Part shown: in pieces, positions 1 through 6,674 of the stretch | Position numbering within the stretch: the stretch's first letter is position 1 | How the letters are laid out: every line of letters begins with the position of its first letter | Translations under genes and position numbers: made by a program | The notes under the pieces: generated by a model | What the model was told of the DNA's origin: nothing | Databases searched by the model: none | The model's input: only the letters and a program-made list of their open reading frames with translations | Assembly (NCBI GenBank): GCA_902766915.1 | Contig: CACXFN010000166.1 | Span: 1 to 6,674 of the forward strand | Direction of reading: 5' to 3' | DNA: 6,674 nt | Origin: an uncultured Eubacteriales bacterium | GTDB taxonomy: Bacteria; Bacillota; Clostridia; Peptostreptococcales; Anaerovoracaceae

Positions 1-144
1 AGAGATAATAATGGAAATCTCCTTAAAGGATGGGAGGATTTCTATGGCTTTAATACCGGTGTAAATTGGCGTATTACCACAGTTGCTATGACTCTATTTA
101 TTATAGGGATAATGGTGGTATTACGATATTTATATAATAAATAA
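1..144 (+). CDS. C-terminal end of an unidentified membrane-anchored protein (partial)
   Basis: Frame 1 is open from the window edge to a TAA at 142-144, giving the last 47 residues of a protein whose start lies outside. The visible part begins with a polar, aromatic stretch (GWEDFYGFNTGVNWR) and then has a hydrophobic segment, about residues 26-43 of the fragment (TTVAMTLFIIGIMVVL), followed by the short basic tail RYLYNK. That pattern fits a C-terminal transmembrane anchor or the last helix of a multipass protein, with the tail probably cytoplasmic. I do not recognise the family and assign no function. The reading frame is supported by its strongly hydrophobic, coherent composition and by ending where the AT-rich spacer begins; its last codons overlap a tandem duplication at 139-168. 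Confidence 0.55.
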   Translation, partial: RDNNGNLLKGWEDFYGFNTGVNWRITTVAMTLFIIGIMVVLRYLYNK

Positions 145-168
145 TAATTAATTAAATAATAATTAATT
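139..168. repeat. Exact 15-bp tandem duplication over the stop of the first gene
   Basis: The unit AAATAATAATTAATT occurs at 139-153 and again, without a mismatch, at 154-168; a degraded third copy follows from 169. The first copy contains the final Lys codon and TAA stop of the upstream partial gene, so the second copy is a non-coding duplicate. The surrounding spacer (145-220) is almost entirely A and T. I see no convincing GC-rich terminator hairpin or promoter in it, although a promoter for the downstream genes would be expected here. Confidence 0.8.
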
Positions 169-220
169 AAGTAATTAATAATAAATATTGTTTATTGGTT
201 TTGATAGAAGACTTAATATA

Positions 221-227
221 TAGGAGA
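221..227 (+). promoter_or_regulatory. Ribosome binding site that fixes the flavoprotein start
   Basis: TAGGAGA lies 9 nt before the ATG at 237. An in-frame TTG at 195 would extend the protein by 14 residues but has no such site upstream and would add residues outside the flavin-binding fold, so ATG 237 is preferred. Confidence 0.75.
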
Positions 228-236
228 CTTAATGTA

Positions 237-1688
237 ATGAGCAAGATGGATTACGATGTAATTATTATTGGAGCGGGGCCCGGTGGGATTTTTTCTGCTT
301 ATGAACTTATGACTAAGGCGCCCAAACTGAAGGTAGGTGTTTTTGAAGCGGGAGCGCCACTGCAGAAAAGACATTGTCCTATTGATGGCGTAAAGATAAA
401 AGAATGCATCCACTGCAAGCGCTGTGCGATTATGAGAGGATTCGGTGGTGCAGGTGCATTCTCCGACGGGAAATATAATATAACCAATGACTTTGGTGGC
501 ACATTATATGAGTACATCGGAAGGGATAACGCCTTCGAACTTATGCATTATGTTGACGAGATTAACATGAGTCACGGTGGGGAAGGAACCAAGCTTTTCA
601 GCACTGCGGGAAGTACATTTAAAAAGCAGTGCATGCAGAATGGACTGACTTTGCTGGAAGCATCTGTTCGCCACCTGGGCACCGACATCAATTATATTGT
701 GTTGGAAAACCTTTTTGCGGAAATGAAGGATAAGGTTGACTTCCACTTTAACACCATGGTTAACGGCATCAAAATTATTGATAGTGCATCAAAGGCTGCA
801 TCAGGAAAGAATACCGGTGCCAATAAGGCGAAGTCACTAAAAGGCTACCAGATTGAATTTGAAGGTCCGGGGAAGAAGAAGGGCATCGCATCAGCTCCAA
901 AATGCATTGTGTCCGTTGGAAGAAGCGGAAGCAAGTGGATGGAGCAGGTCTGTGAAGAACTTGATATCAACACTCTTAGCAATCGTGTTGATTTGGGGGT
1001 TAGAGTGGAACTCCCTGCAGAGATTTTCTCTCATCTAACTGACGAACTCTACGAAAGTAAAATTGTTTATAGAACCAAAAAATACGAAGATAGAGTTCGT
1101 ACATTCTGCATGAATCCTAACGGCATAGTAGTTACGGAGAATACCAACGGCATTGTTACGGTGAATGGACATAGCTTTGAGGATCCTGCCAAGAAAACGA
1201 AGAATACCAACTTTGCTCTCCTGGTTGCGAAGCATTTTTCCGAACCCTTTAAAGACAGTAATGGCTATGGTGAGAGCATCGCCCGTTTATCCAATATGCT
1301 TGGTGGCGGCGTAATCGTTCAGCGTTTTGGTGACCTGGAGCGAGGACACAGAAGCACCCAGAAGAGAATAAATGAATGCACGGTTCGTCCGACTCTAAAC
1401 GCAACTGCAGGTGATTTATCCCTGGTTCTTCCAAAGAGAATTCTGGACGGAATAATTGAAATGATTTACGCCCTGGATAAAATTGCACCGGGAACTGCCA
1501 ACGATGATACACTTCTCTATGGAGTGGAAGTTAAGTTCTACAATATGGAAGTAAGTCTTAATAAAAACCTGGAAACATGCTATCCGGGACTCTATATAAT
1601 CGGCGATGGAAGCGGCGTAACCCATTCACTGTCGCACGCATCCGCCAGCGGAGTCTTTGTCGCCAGAGAGATTGCGGGAATAAACTAA
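237..1688 (+). CDS. FAD-dependent dehydrogenase, uncharacterised COG2509-type family
   Basis: A 483-residue cytosolic flavoprotein. The N-terminus (MSKMDYDVIIIGAGPGG) is a beta-strand plus GxGxxG dinucleotide-binding motif at residues 12-17, with Glu37 placed to bind the adenosine ribose of FAD. Next comes a cysteine cluster, Cys47 and then Cys57-x2-Cys60-x2-Cys63, followed by the family-typical GGAGAFSDGK at 70-79. The C-terminus has the closing FAD motif IIGDGSGVTHSLSHASASGV, with GDG at 456-458. These features and the overall length match the COG2509 group of predicted NAD(P)/FAD-dependent oxidoreductases, whose substrate is not established as far as I know. A lysine-, serine- and alanine-rich stretch (about residues 182-202) looks like a surface-loop expansion. 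glpK follows after 28 nt, so the two are probably co-transcribed, but this protein does not look like glycerol-3-phosphate dehydrogenase (GlpD) or oxidase (GlpO). The family call is firm; any role in glycerol metabolism is inference. Confidence 0.88.
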   Translation: MSKMDYDVIIIGAGPGGIFSAYELMTKAPKLKVGVFEAGAPLQKRHCPIDGVKIKECIHCKRCAIMRGFGGAGAFSDGKYNITNDFGGTLYEYIGRDNAFELMHYVDEINMSHGGEGTKLFSTAGSTFKKQCMQNGLTLLEASVRHLGTDINYIVLENLFAEMKDKVDFHFNTMVNGIKIIDSASKAASGKNTGANKAKSLKGYQIEFEGPGKKKGIASAPKCIVSVGRSGSKWMEQVCEELDINTLSNRVDLGVRVELPAEIFSHLTDELYESKIVYRTKKYEDRVRTFCMNPNGIVVTENTNGIVTVNGHSFEDPAKKTKNTNFALLVAKHFSEPFKDSNGYGESIARLSNMLGGGVIVQRFGDLERGHRSTQKRINECTVRPTLNATAGDLSLVLPKRILDGIIEMIYALDKIAPGTANDDTLLYGVEVKFYNMEVSLNKNLETCYPGLYIIGDGSGVTHSLSHASASGVFVAREIAGIN

Positions 1689-1716
1689 AGCGCAGTAGGA
1701 TACGGGAGTTCGGTAG

Positions 1717-3345
<1,629 letters not shown>

Positions 3346-3366
3346 TTATTTTTACATAGAGTGATG

Positions 3367-4704
3367 ATGAGTAAGGAAACTCGATTTAAAAATATCTTAC
3401 GAATAATTGGTATTAGCATATTCATTGTTTTTGGGCTGCTTTCTTCGGAAAGCAGTTTTGATTATTCCTATGGTTATCAAGGAGCGACCTTGATGAATGA
3501 GGCTATTCCTAGAAATGAGGCTATTCCTAGAAATGAGGCTATTCTTAAAAATGATGCTATTCTTAAAGATGTTATTTTTAAATCGGAAGAGAATGCCGAT
3601 GAGGAAAAAGGAATCAACATATTTGAAACCATCAACGAGTTGGTCTCCTCCACCGCCGATGTTTATGATTCCACAGGACGTCCGGATCGCTTCTTTTATA
3701 ATCAATTAAATGGAATTGAAAAACGTGCGTATATAGAAATTGAAGAGAAGGCAGGCTCATACAGTAAGTATATAAAACTATTTCCTATAGAATTCACGCC
3801 ATTGAGAAGGGCGATTGAAGCTTTGGTATGCGATAATCCGGAATTGTATTGGCTTGATTCTTTTGATTATTATACAGCCAGGCCTCAAAAGCGAGGAAAG
3901 ATAATCCTACTGGATTATTCCAAGCAGCCTGCCTTTACTGACCGGAATCTGGTTGAAGAACAGGCATTGGTGGATGAGAAGGTTCAATTGATATTGGAGG
4001 AAAGCGGTCCATCCCAGGATTTTAACGTCTTTGACAAGGCGGGTTTTTTCTACAACTGGATTATTCAGAATAACTATTATGAGTCTTACGAAAGGGATCA
4101 AGATTATACAAGCATATTTCTTGATGGAAAATCTGTATGCTCGGGATATGCCAGAGCTTTTCAATACCTCTGCCAAAGGGCTGGAATTGAATGCGCCTTC
4201 GTTGTGGGTGATAATTTAGGCGAAAGCCATGCCTGGAATATTGTTAAGCTGGGAGATGACTATTACTGGGTGGATGCAACCCACGGAGACGTTCTTTTGG
4301 ATGAAAGCTGGCCCAGCAATTATTGCATGTTCGGTATGAGCGATATGGATATTTCTGAGGACTATGATTTAAACAGCGATAGAAATATTGCATATGAATT
4401 CCATTTTCCTGAATGCTCAAATAGTTACAATCGTTATGAGGAAACAGGGGCGTATTTCCAAAGCTATGATTTTGATACTATCTATAACTATGTAGCGTCT
4501 TGCGCAAGCTATGATGACTTTTTCCTGGAGTTTAGATTTGCTTCTCAGGATGCTTATGAGGCCGCCTTTGATGAACTGATTAATCAAGAGTATTTATTCG
4601 ATATGGTTAGAGAGGAATTGGGGCTTTATTATGAGCCGATTACTTATTCCTATTTAGCCTATGACAACCTGTATTATTTGGCTGTAGAAGTAATATGGGA
4701 ATAA
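3367..4704 (+). CDS. Exported transglutaminase-like (Cys-His-Asp) domain protein
   Basis: A protein of about 445 residues. The basic N-terminus (SKETRFKNILR) and hydrophobic core (IIGISIFIVFGLL, about residues 13-25) form a signal peptide or membrane anchor; no lipobox cysteine is visible. Then comes a short tandem-repeat linker (DNA 3496-3582), a mixed region with RFFYNQL and DNPELYWLDSF of the kind that precedes such domains in clostridial proteins, and a transglutaminase-like core. The predicted catalytic triad is Cys258 (SVCSGYA), His288 (ESHAWN) and Asp303 (WVDATHGD). The remaining 140 or so residues are acidic and tyrosine-rich and I do not recognise a domain there. Family members include cross-linking enzymes and peptidases, so the reaction is open; action outside the membrane or on the cell wall is inferred from the signal. 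GTG 3361, ATG 3364 and ATG 3367 are all possible starts. I chose 3367 because the weak GAG at 3359-3361 is best spaced for it. The gene follows glpK by about 20 nt. Confidence 0.82.
   Translation: MSKETRFKNILRIIGISIFIVFGLLSSESSFDYSYGYQGATLMNEAIPRNEAIPRNEAILKNDAILKDVIFKSEENADEEKGINIFETINELVSSTADVYDSTGRPDRFFYNQLNGIEKRAYIEIEEKAGSYSKYIKLFPIEFTPLRRAIEALVCDNPELYWLDSFDYYTARPQKRGKIILLDYSKQPAFTDRNLVEEQALVDEKVQLILEESGPSQDFNVFDKAGFFYNWIIQNNYYESYERDQDYTSIFLDGKSVCSGYARAFQYLCQRAGIECAFVVGDNLGESHAWNIVKLGDDYYWVDATHGDVLLDESWPSNYCMFGMSDMDISEDYDLNSDRNIAYEFHFPECSNSYNRYEETGAYFQSYDFDTIYNYVASCASYDDFFLEFRFASQDAYEAAFDELINQEYLFDMVREELGLYYEPITYSYLAYDNLYYLAVEVIWE
3496..3582 (+). repeat. In-frame 18-bp tandem repeats in the transglutaminase-like gene
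   Basis: The unit AATGAGGCTATTCCTAGA is exact at 3496-3513 and 3514-3531, then diverged at 3532-3549 (ending TTCTTAAA) and 3550-3567 (also ending TTCTTAAA), with a shortened fifth copy at 3568-3582. Encoded units are NEAIPR, NEAIPR, NEAILK, NDAILK and DVIFK. Because the period is a multiple of three, copy number can change without a frameshift. The array lies in the linker just after the predicted signal peptide, where length variation should be tolerated. Confidence 0.9.
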
Positions 4705-4730
4705 ATTATCTATTATAGATTTGCTATTAG

Positions 4731-4775
4731 TTGAAAAGTATTAAAAATAATTAAAAATAATTGAAAAAAGTTGAG
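4731..4775. promoter_or_regulatory. Helically phased A-tracts upstream of the hrcA promoter
   Basis: Five successive decamers start with TTG or TTA at 4731, 4741, 4751, 4761 and 4771. The first four carry A-runs at 4734-4737, 4743-4747, 4753-4757 and 4764-4769. A-runs repeated about every 10 bp are the known recipe for intrinsic DNA curvature, and the run closest to the promoter lies where an UP element would contact RNA polymerase alpha subunits. A role in boosting the heat-shock promoter is inference. The rest of the gap (4705-4730) holds only a weak AT-rich dyad (4708-4720). Confidence 0.5.
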
Positions 4776-4783
4776 TATTCATG

Positions 4784-4811
4784 TTGACTTTAGTGAAAAA
4801 CGTGGTACATT
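4784..4811 (+). promoter_or_regulatory. Sigma-A-type promoter for hrcA-grpE
   Basis: The -35 box TTGACT is at 4784-4789. A 16-nt spacer leads to TACATT at 4806-4811, preceded by TG at 4803-4804, which makes an extended -10 (TGGTACATT). Transcription would start near 4818, immediately before the CIRCE element, the usual arrangement for HrcA-controlled operons. Confidence 0.7.
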
Positions 4812-4822
4812 ATAGTTAGTGA

Positions 4823-4849
4823 TTAGCACTCCGGTGATGTGAGTGCTAA
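4823..4849 (+). promoter_or_regulatory. CIRCE operator, binding site of HrcA
   Basis: TTAGCACTC (4823-4831), a 9-nt spacer, and GAGTGCTAA (4841-4849): a perfect 9-bp inverted repeat matching the CIRCE consensus at every arm position. HrcA, encoded 36 nt downstream, binds this site as a dimer and represses the operon; GroEL is known to favour active HrcA, and heat stress relieves repression. Lying in the 5' leader, it can also fold as an mRNA hairpin. Confidence 0.97.
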
Positions 4850-4870
4850 TAATATGGGCCGATTTTCATC

Positions 4871-4876
4871 AAGGAG
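4871..4876 (+). promoter_or_regulatory. Ribosome binding site that fixes the hrcA start
   Basis: AAGGAG lies 8 nt before ATG 4885. The upstream in-frame GTG at 4843 falls inside the right arm of CIRCE and has no such site, so it is not the start. Confidence 0.85.
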
Positions 4877-4884
4877 TAAATATA

Positions 4885-5964
4885 ATGGAATTAACCGAAA
4901 GAAAATTGAAAATTCTTCAGGCCATAATTAGTGACTATGTGAAGACAGCTGAACCGGTGGGATCCAGGACTTTATCAAAGAAAATGGATATGAATGTTAG
5001 CCCTGCCACTATTCGTAATGAAATGAGCGACTTGGAAGAAATGGGCTATCTGACACATCCCCATACATCAGCGGGGAGAGTTCCTTCTGATAAGGCATAT
5101 AGACTCTATGTAAATCAATTGATGGAGAAGCCGGTGCTATCTATAGAGGAGAAGAAAGCAATTGCTAACGAACTCCAGGCGGATATAAATGAATTTGAAA
5201 GAACTATCAGGCATGCAGCGAAGATTCTATCCAGAATTACCAATCTTACATCCTTCGCGGTTACGCCAACAAGAAATGAGGAAACGCTTAAGTTCGTAAA
5301 TCTTCTTCCGGTGGATGATCAGACTGTAGTAATGATGATCGTTTCCGAAACCGGAGAGATATCCAATACCGCATTGAAGCTTCCGAGACGGTGCAAACCC
5401 GAAAACCTGCAGCTTTTGGCAAAGAGCATGACGTATAACTACAGAGGAAAGAAACTCACAGATGTTCTGAAGGACAATATGATCGAGAGTTTAGAAACCA
5501 ATGTAGAAGCAATGGGGAATCTTGCTCAGGACATTATGCCTGATTTCATGAAGACATTGGAAGATATGCTGAATGTGCAGCTTTACATGGATGGTCTTAC
5601 AAATATTTTCGACATACCGGAATACAGCGATATGGAGCGTGCGAAAAACTTCCTCACCATGTTGGATCAAAAGGATGAATTCCTGAAAACCATCGTTGAT
5701 AGGGACGAAGGCGTAATTGTAACAATTGGTGATGAGAATATGGACGAGCAGATGGCAGATTATTCGGTGATAACCGCCACCTACAGCGTTGATGGAAAAA
5801 CCGTTGGAAAAATTGGAGTTATTGGACCTAAGCGAATGAAATACGGTGAGGTGACATCCATTATGGAATATCTAACCGAGAATCTGAACGATAGCTTTAA
5901 ACTGACAGATGGTTCCGGATTGGGAACTGAAATAGATATAGACGTGGATGTAGGAAAAGATTAA
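4885..5964 (+). CDS. hrcA: Heat-inducible transcription repressor HrcA
   Basis: A 359-residue repressor of class I heat-shock genes, acting as a dimer on CIRCE. The N-terminal winged-helix domain (about residues 1-75) contains the conserved YVKTAEPVGSRTLSKK (18-33), the recognition-helix region SPATIRNEMSDLEEMGYL (39-56) and the family signature HTSAGRVPSDKAYR (60-73). The central part is the GAF-like and inserted dimerisation region. The C-terminal core shows GVIVTIGDEN starting at residue 276 and the conserved IGPKRMKYGEV at 313-323. The length is slightly above the usual 340-350 because of an acidic tail (GTEIDIDVDVGKD) after the last helix. Its own promoter carries a perfect CIRCE, so it is almost certainly autoregulated, and grpE follows after a structured 188-nt gap. 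Confidence 0.97.
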   Translation: MELTERKLKILQAIISDYVKTAEPVGSRTLSKKMDMNVSPATIRNEMSDLEEMGYLTHPHTSAGRVPSDKAYRLYVNQLMEKPVLSIEEKKAIANELQADINEFERTIRHAAKILSRITNLTSFAVTPTRNEETLKFVNLLPVDDQTVVMMIVSETGEISNTALKLPRRCKPENLQLLAKSMTYNYRGKKLTDVLKDNMIESLETNVEAMGNLAQDIMPDFMKTLEDMLNVQLYMDGLTNIFDIPEYSDMERAKNFLTMLDQKDEFLKTIVDRDEGVIVTIGDENMDEQMADYSVITATYSVDGKTVGKIGVIGPKRMKYGEVTSIMEYLTENLNDSFKLTDGSGLGTEIDIDVDVGKD

Positions 5965-5978
5965 TTCGTAATTACTAA

Positions 5979-6074
5979 CGTATACTGTGCCGGTTGACAC
6001 TTAAGCTAAAGGCATACGGTGCCGGTTGGCACTTACTCCAAATGCATAATATGCCGGTGGGCATTTAATCATAG
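5979..6074. repeat. Three 32-bp tandem units, each with a small dyad, between hrcA and grpE
   Basis: Units 5979-6010, 6011-6042 and 6043-6074 align without gaps over a period of exactly 32 bp. Each centres on a dyad with 5-nt arms and a 4-nt loop: GTGCC-GGTT-GACAC (5987-6000), GTGCC-GGTT-GGCAC (6019-6032) and ATGCC-GGTG-GGCAT (6051-6064). The second and third are perfect, and the outer pair changes from G-C to A-T with pairing kept. The first has one C-A mismatch on this strand, which is a G-U wobble on the other. No T-run follows any of them, so they are not classic terminators. Function unknown; regulation or processing of the hrcA-grpE mRNA, or a phased protein-binding site, are possibilities. 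Confidence 0.85.
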
Positions 6075-6100
6075 ATAGCAATTAAATATAGATACGAATA

Positions 6101-6120
6101 GTTTACAGGTGTGTGTAAAC
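6101..6120. promoter_or_regulatory. Perfect 7-bp inverted repeat upstream of grpE
   Basis: GTTTACA (6101-6107), a 6-nt loop, and TGTAAAC (6114-6120). It ends 32 nt before the grpE ATG. No T-run follows, so it is not an intrinsic terminator; it may be an operator or an mRNA hairpin. It does not resemble CIRCE, and I do not recognise the binding protein. Confidence 0.5.
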
Positions 6121-6125
6121 GGAAT

Positions 6126-6153
6126 GCAGGAGATAATAAGCAGGAGATAATAA
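6126..6153 (+). repeat. 14-bp tandem duplication that doubles the grpE ribosome binding site
   Basis: GCAGGAGATAATAA occurs at 6126-6139 and exactly again at 6140-6153, the last A being the first base of the grpE ATG. Each copy holds an AGGAGA (6128-6133 and 6142-6147). The proximal one, 5 nt before the ATG, is the working ribosome binding site by position; the distal one, 19 nt away, is too far to place the ribosome at this start. Confidence 0.85.
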
Positions 6154-6674
6154 TGAGTAACGAAAAAGAAAAAGATATGGGAATGGAAACACCTATAGAA
6201 GAGACAGTTGATGCTGAAATGAATGAAGAGAACTTTGATACAGCAGAAGGTGCTGCAGAAGAAGATGTAGCCGGAACTGAAGCTGATGCCGAGTTCACAG
6301 GAACCAGCGACGATGCAAGCGGTGAAGTGCACGATGAAGAAATCGCATCCGATAAAGAAGCAGCAGGGGAATCTGCTGAAGGCGACGATCCTTGGCAAAC
6401 CAAGTATATGAGACTCATGGCTGACTTCCAGAACTATAAGAAGCGCACAGCCAAAGAGGTCTCCGACATCAGATCCAGCGCCAGTGAAAAGGTTATGACT
6501 AAAATCTTGGATGTCCTGGACAATTTCGAAAGAGCCTTCGAGCAGGGCACAACAGATGAAAAATATGCAGAAGGAGTTGAGAATATTTTCAAGCAGCGCC
6601 TGACAGTCCTGGGACAGAACGGACTGGAAGAAATGGAGGTTCTGGGAGCAGAATTCGACCCCAACTTCCACAAC
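6153..6674 (+). CDS. grpE: Nucleotide exchange factor GrpE (5' part, runs off the window)
   Basis: The first 174 codons are present and the frame is still open at the window edge, so the gene is cut rather than broken. GrpE is the cytosolic co-chaperone that releases ADP from DnaK. Residues 1-79 are strongly acidic, rich in Glu, Asp, Ala and Gly, with almost no basic residues after position 8; this is the disordered tail typical of GrpE but on the long side. From about residue 80 (DPWQTKYMRLMADFQNYKKR) the family's long coiled-coil dimerisation helix begins, followed by ILDVLDNFERAF and the well-conserved GLEEMEVLGAEFDPNFHN leading into the C-terminal beta-domain, which lies outside. The ATG at 6153 has AGGAGA 5 nt upstream. 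It follows hrcA in the standard clostridial/bacillar order, and dnaK is expected next. Confidence 0.96.
   Translation, partial: MSNEKEKDMGMETPIEETVDAEMNEENFDTAEGAAEEDVAGTEADAEFTGTSDDASGEVHDEEIASDKEAAGESAEGDDPWQTKYMRLMADFQNYKKRTAKEVSDIRSSASEKVMTKILDVLDNFERAFEQGTTDEKYAEGVENIFKQRLTVLGQNGLEEMEVLGAEFDPNFHN

Noticed and set aside
853..1038. Extra + strand frame inside the flavoprotein gene
   Set aside because: No ribosome binding site, no domain, and fully inside a well-supported coding region.
3497..3709. A + strand 70-codon frame with MRLFLE repeats inside the transglutaminase-like gene
   Set aside because: It is the 18-bp repeat read in a second frame; the main frame carries a signal peptide and catalytic triad.
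4708..4720. ATCTA-TTA-TAGAT dyad as a terminator after the transglutaminase-like gene
   Set aside because: A 5-bp, nearly all A-T stem with no T-run after it; too weak to call, although transcription probably does end somewhere in this gap.
4843..4884. hrcA start at GTG 4843
   Set aside because: It lies in the CIRCE right arm without a ribosome binding site; ATG 4885 has AAGGAG at ideal spacing and gives the standard HrcA N-terminus.
5981..6022. Promoter inside the 32-bp repeats using TTGACA at 5994-5999
   Set aside because: The -35 box is perfect but no acceptable -10 lies 16-18 nt downstream, and TATACT (5981-5986) is upstream of it. The TTGACA arises from the dyad arm in unit 1 only.
5987..6064. 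Rho-independent terminator after hrcA
   Set aside because: Stems are only 5 bp and none is followed by a T-run; grpE is expected in the same transcript.
5979..6074. Mini CRISPR array
   Set aside because: The 32-bp period has no room for repeat plus spacer, similarity spans the whole unit, and no cas gene is near.
6124..6150. Eight-codon leader peptide before grpE
   Set aside because: It has no good ribosome binding site of its own and seems to be a by-product of the 14-bp duplication; there is no run of regulatory codons.
6065..6671. Long open frames on the - strand opposite grpE (117 and 200 codons)
   Set aside because: They mirror the strongly biased acidic GrpE coding sequence, giving Ser/Ala-rich or Cys/Phe-rich products with no recognisable domain, and GrpE on the + strand is certain.

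Overview
The window looks like a piece of a low-GC Bacillota (Firmicutes) chromosome, most likely class Clostridia. The main evidence is the hrcA-grpE order behind an exact CIRCE operator, strong AAGGAG/AGGAGA ribosome binding sites, AT-rich intergenic DNA, and a secreted transglutaminase-like protein with an architecture familiar from clostridia. I cannot name a genus. All genes are on the + strand and there is no rRNA, tRNA, transposase, phage gene or CRISPR array. No gene-free stretch exceeds 300 bases; the longest are 4705-4884 and 5965-6152.

Left part (1-4704). The window opens with the last 47 codons of an unidentified protein that ends in a membrane segment. After an AT-rich spacer containing an exact 15-bp tandem duplication come three closely spaced genes: a COG2509-type FAD-dependent dehydrogenase (237-1688), glycerol kinase glpK (1717-3345, 28 nt later) and an exported transglutaminase-like protein (3367-4704, about 20 nt later). 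The spacing suggests one transcript. GlpK should make glycerol-3-phosphate. The flavoprotein is not a recognisable GlpD/GlpO, so its link to glycerol metabolism is only positional. The GlpK carries a polar insertion of about 45 residues in a catalytic-core loop and appears to lack the histidine that HPr phosphorylates in Bacilli.

Right part (4705-6674). This is the start of the class I heat-shock operon. It has 10-bp-phased A-tracts, a sigma-A-type promoter, a perfect CIRCE element, hrcA (4885-5964) and the first 174 codons of grpE (6153 to the window edge). HrcA should bind CIRCE and repress its own operon; GrpE is the nucleotide exchange factor for DnaK, whose gene probably lies just beyond the edge. 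The hrcA-grpE gap is unusually structured: three diverged 32-bp tandem units each centred on a small hairpin, then a perfect 7-bp inverted repeat, then a 14-bp tandem duplication that doubles the grpE ribosome binding site.

A recurring theme is short tandem duplication: 15 bp over the first stop codon, 18 bp in the transglutaminase gene, 10-bp phasing before hrcA, and 32 bp and 14 bp before grpE. I found no clearly new multi-gene system. The hrcA-grpE intergenic array and the GlpK insertion are the most interesting points.
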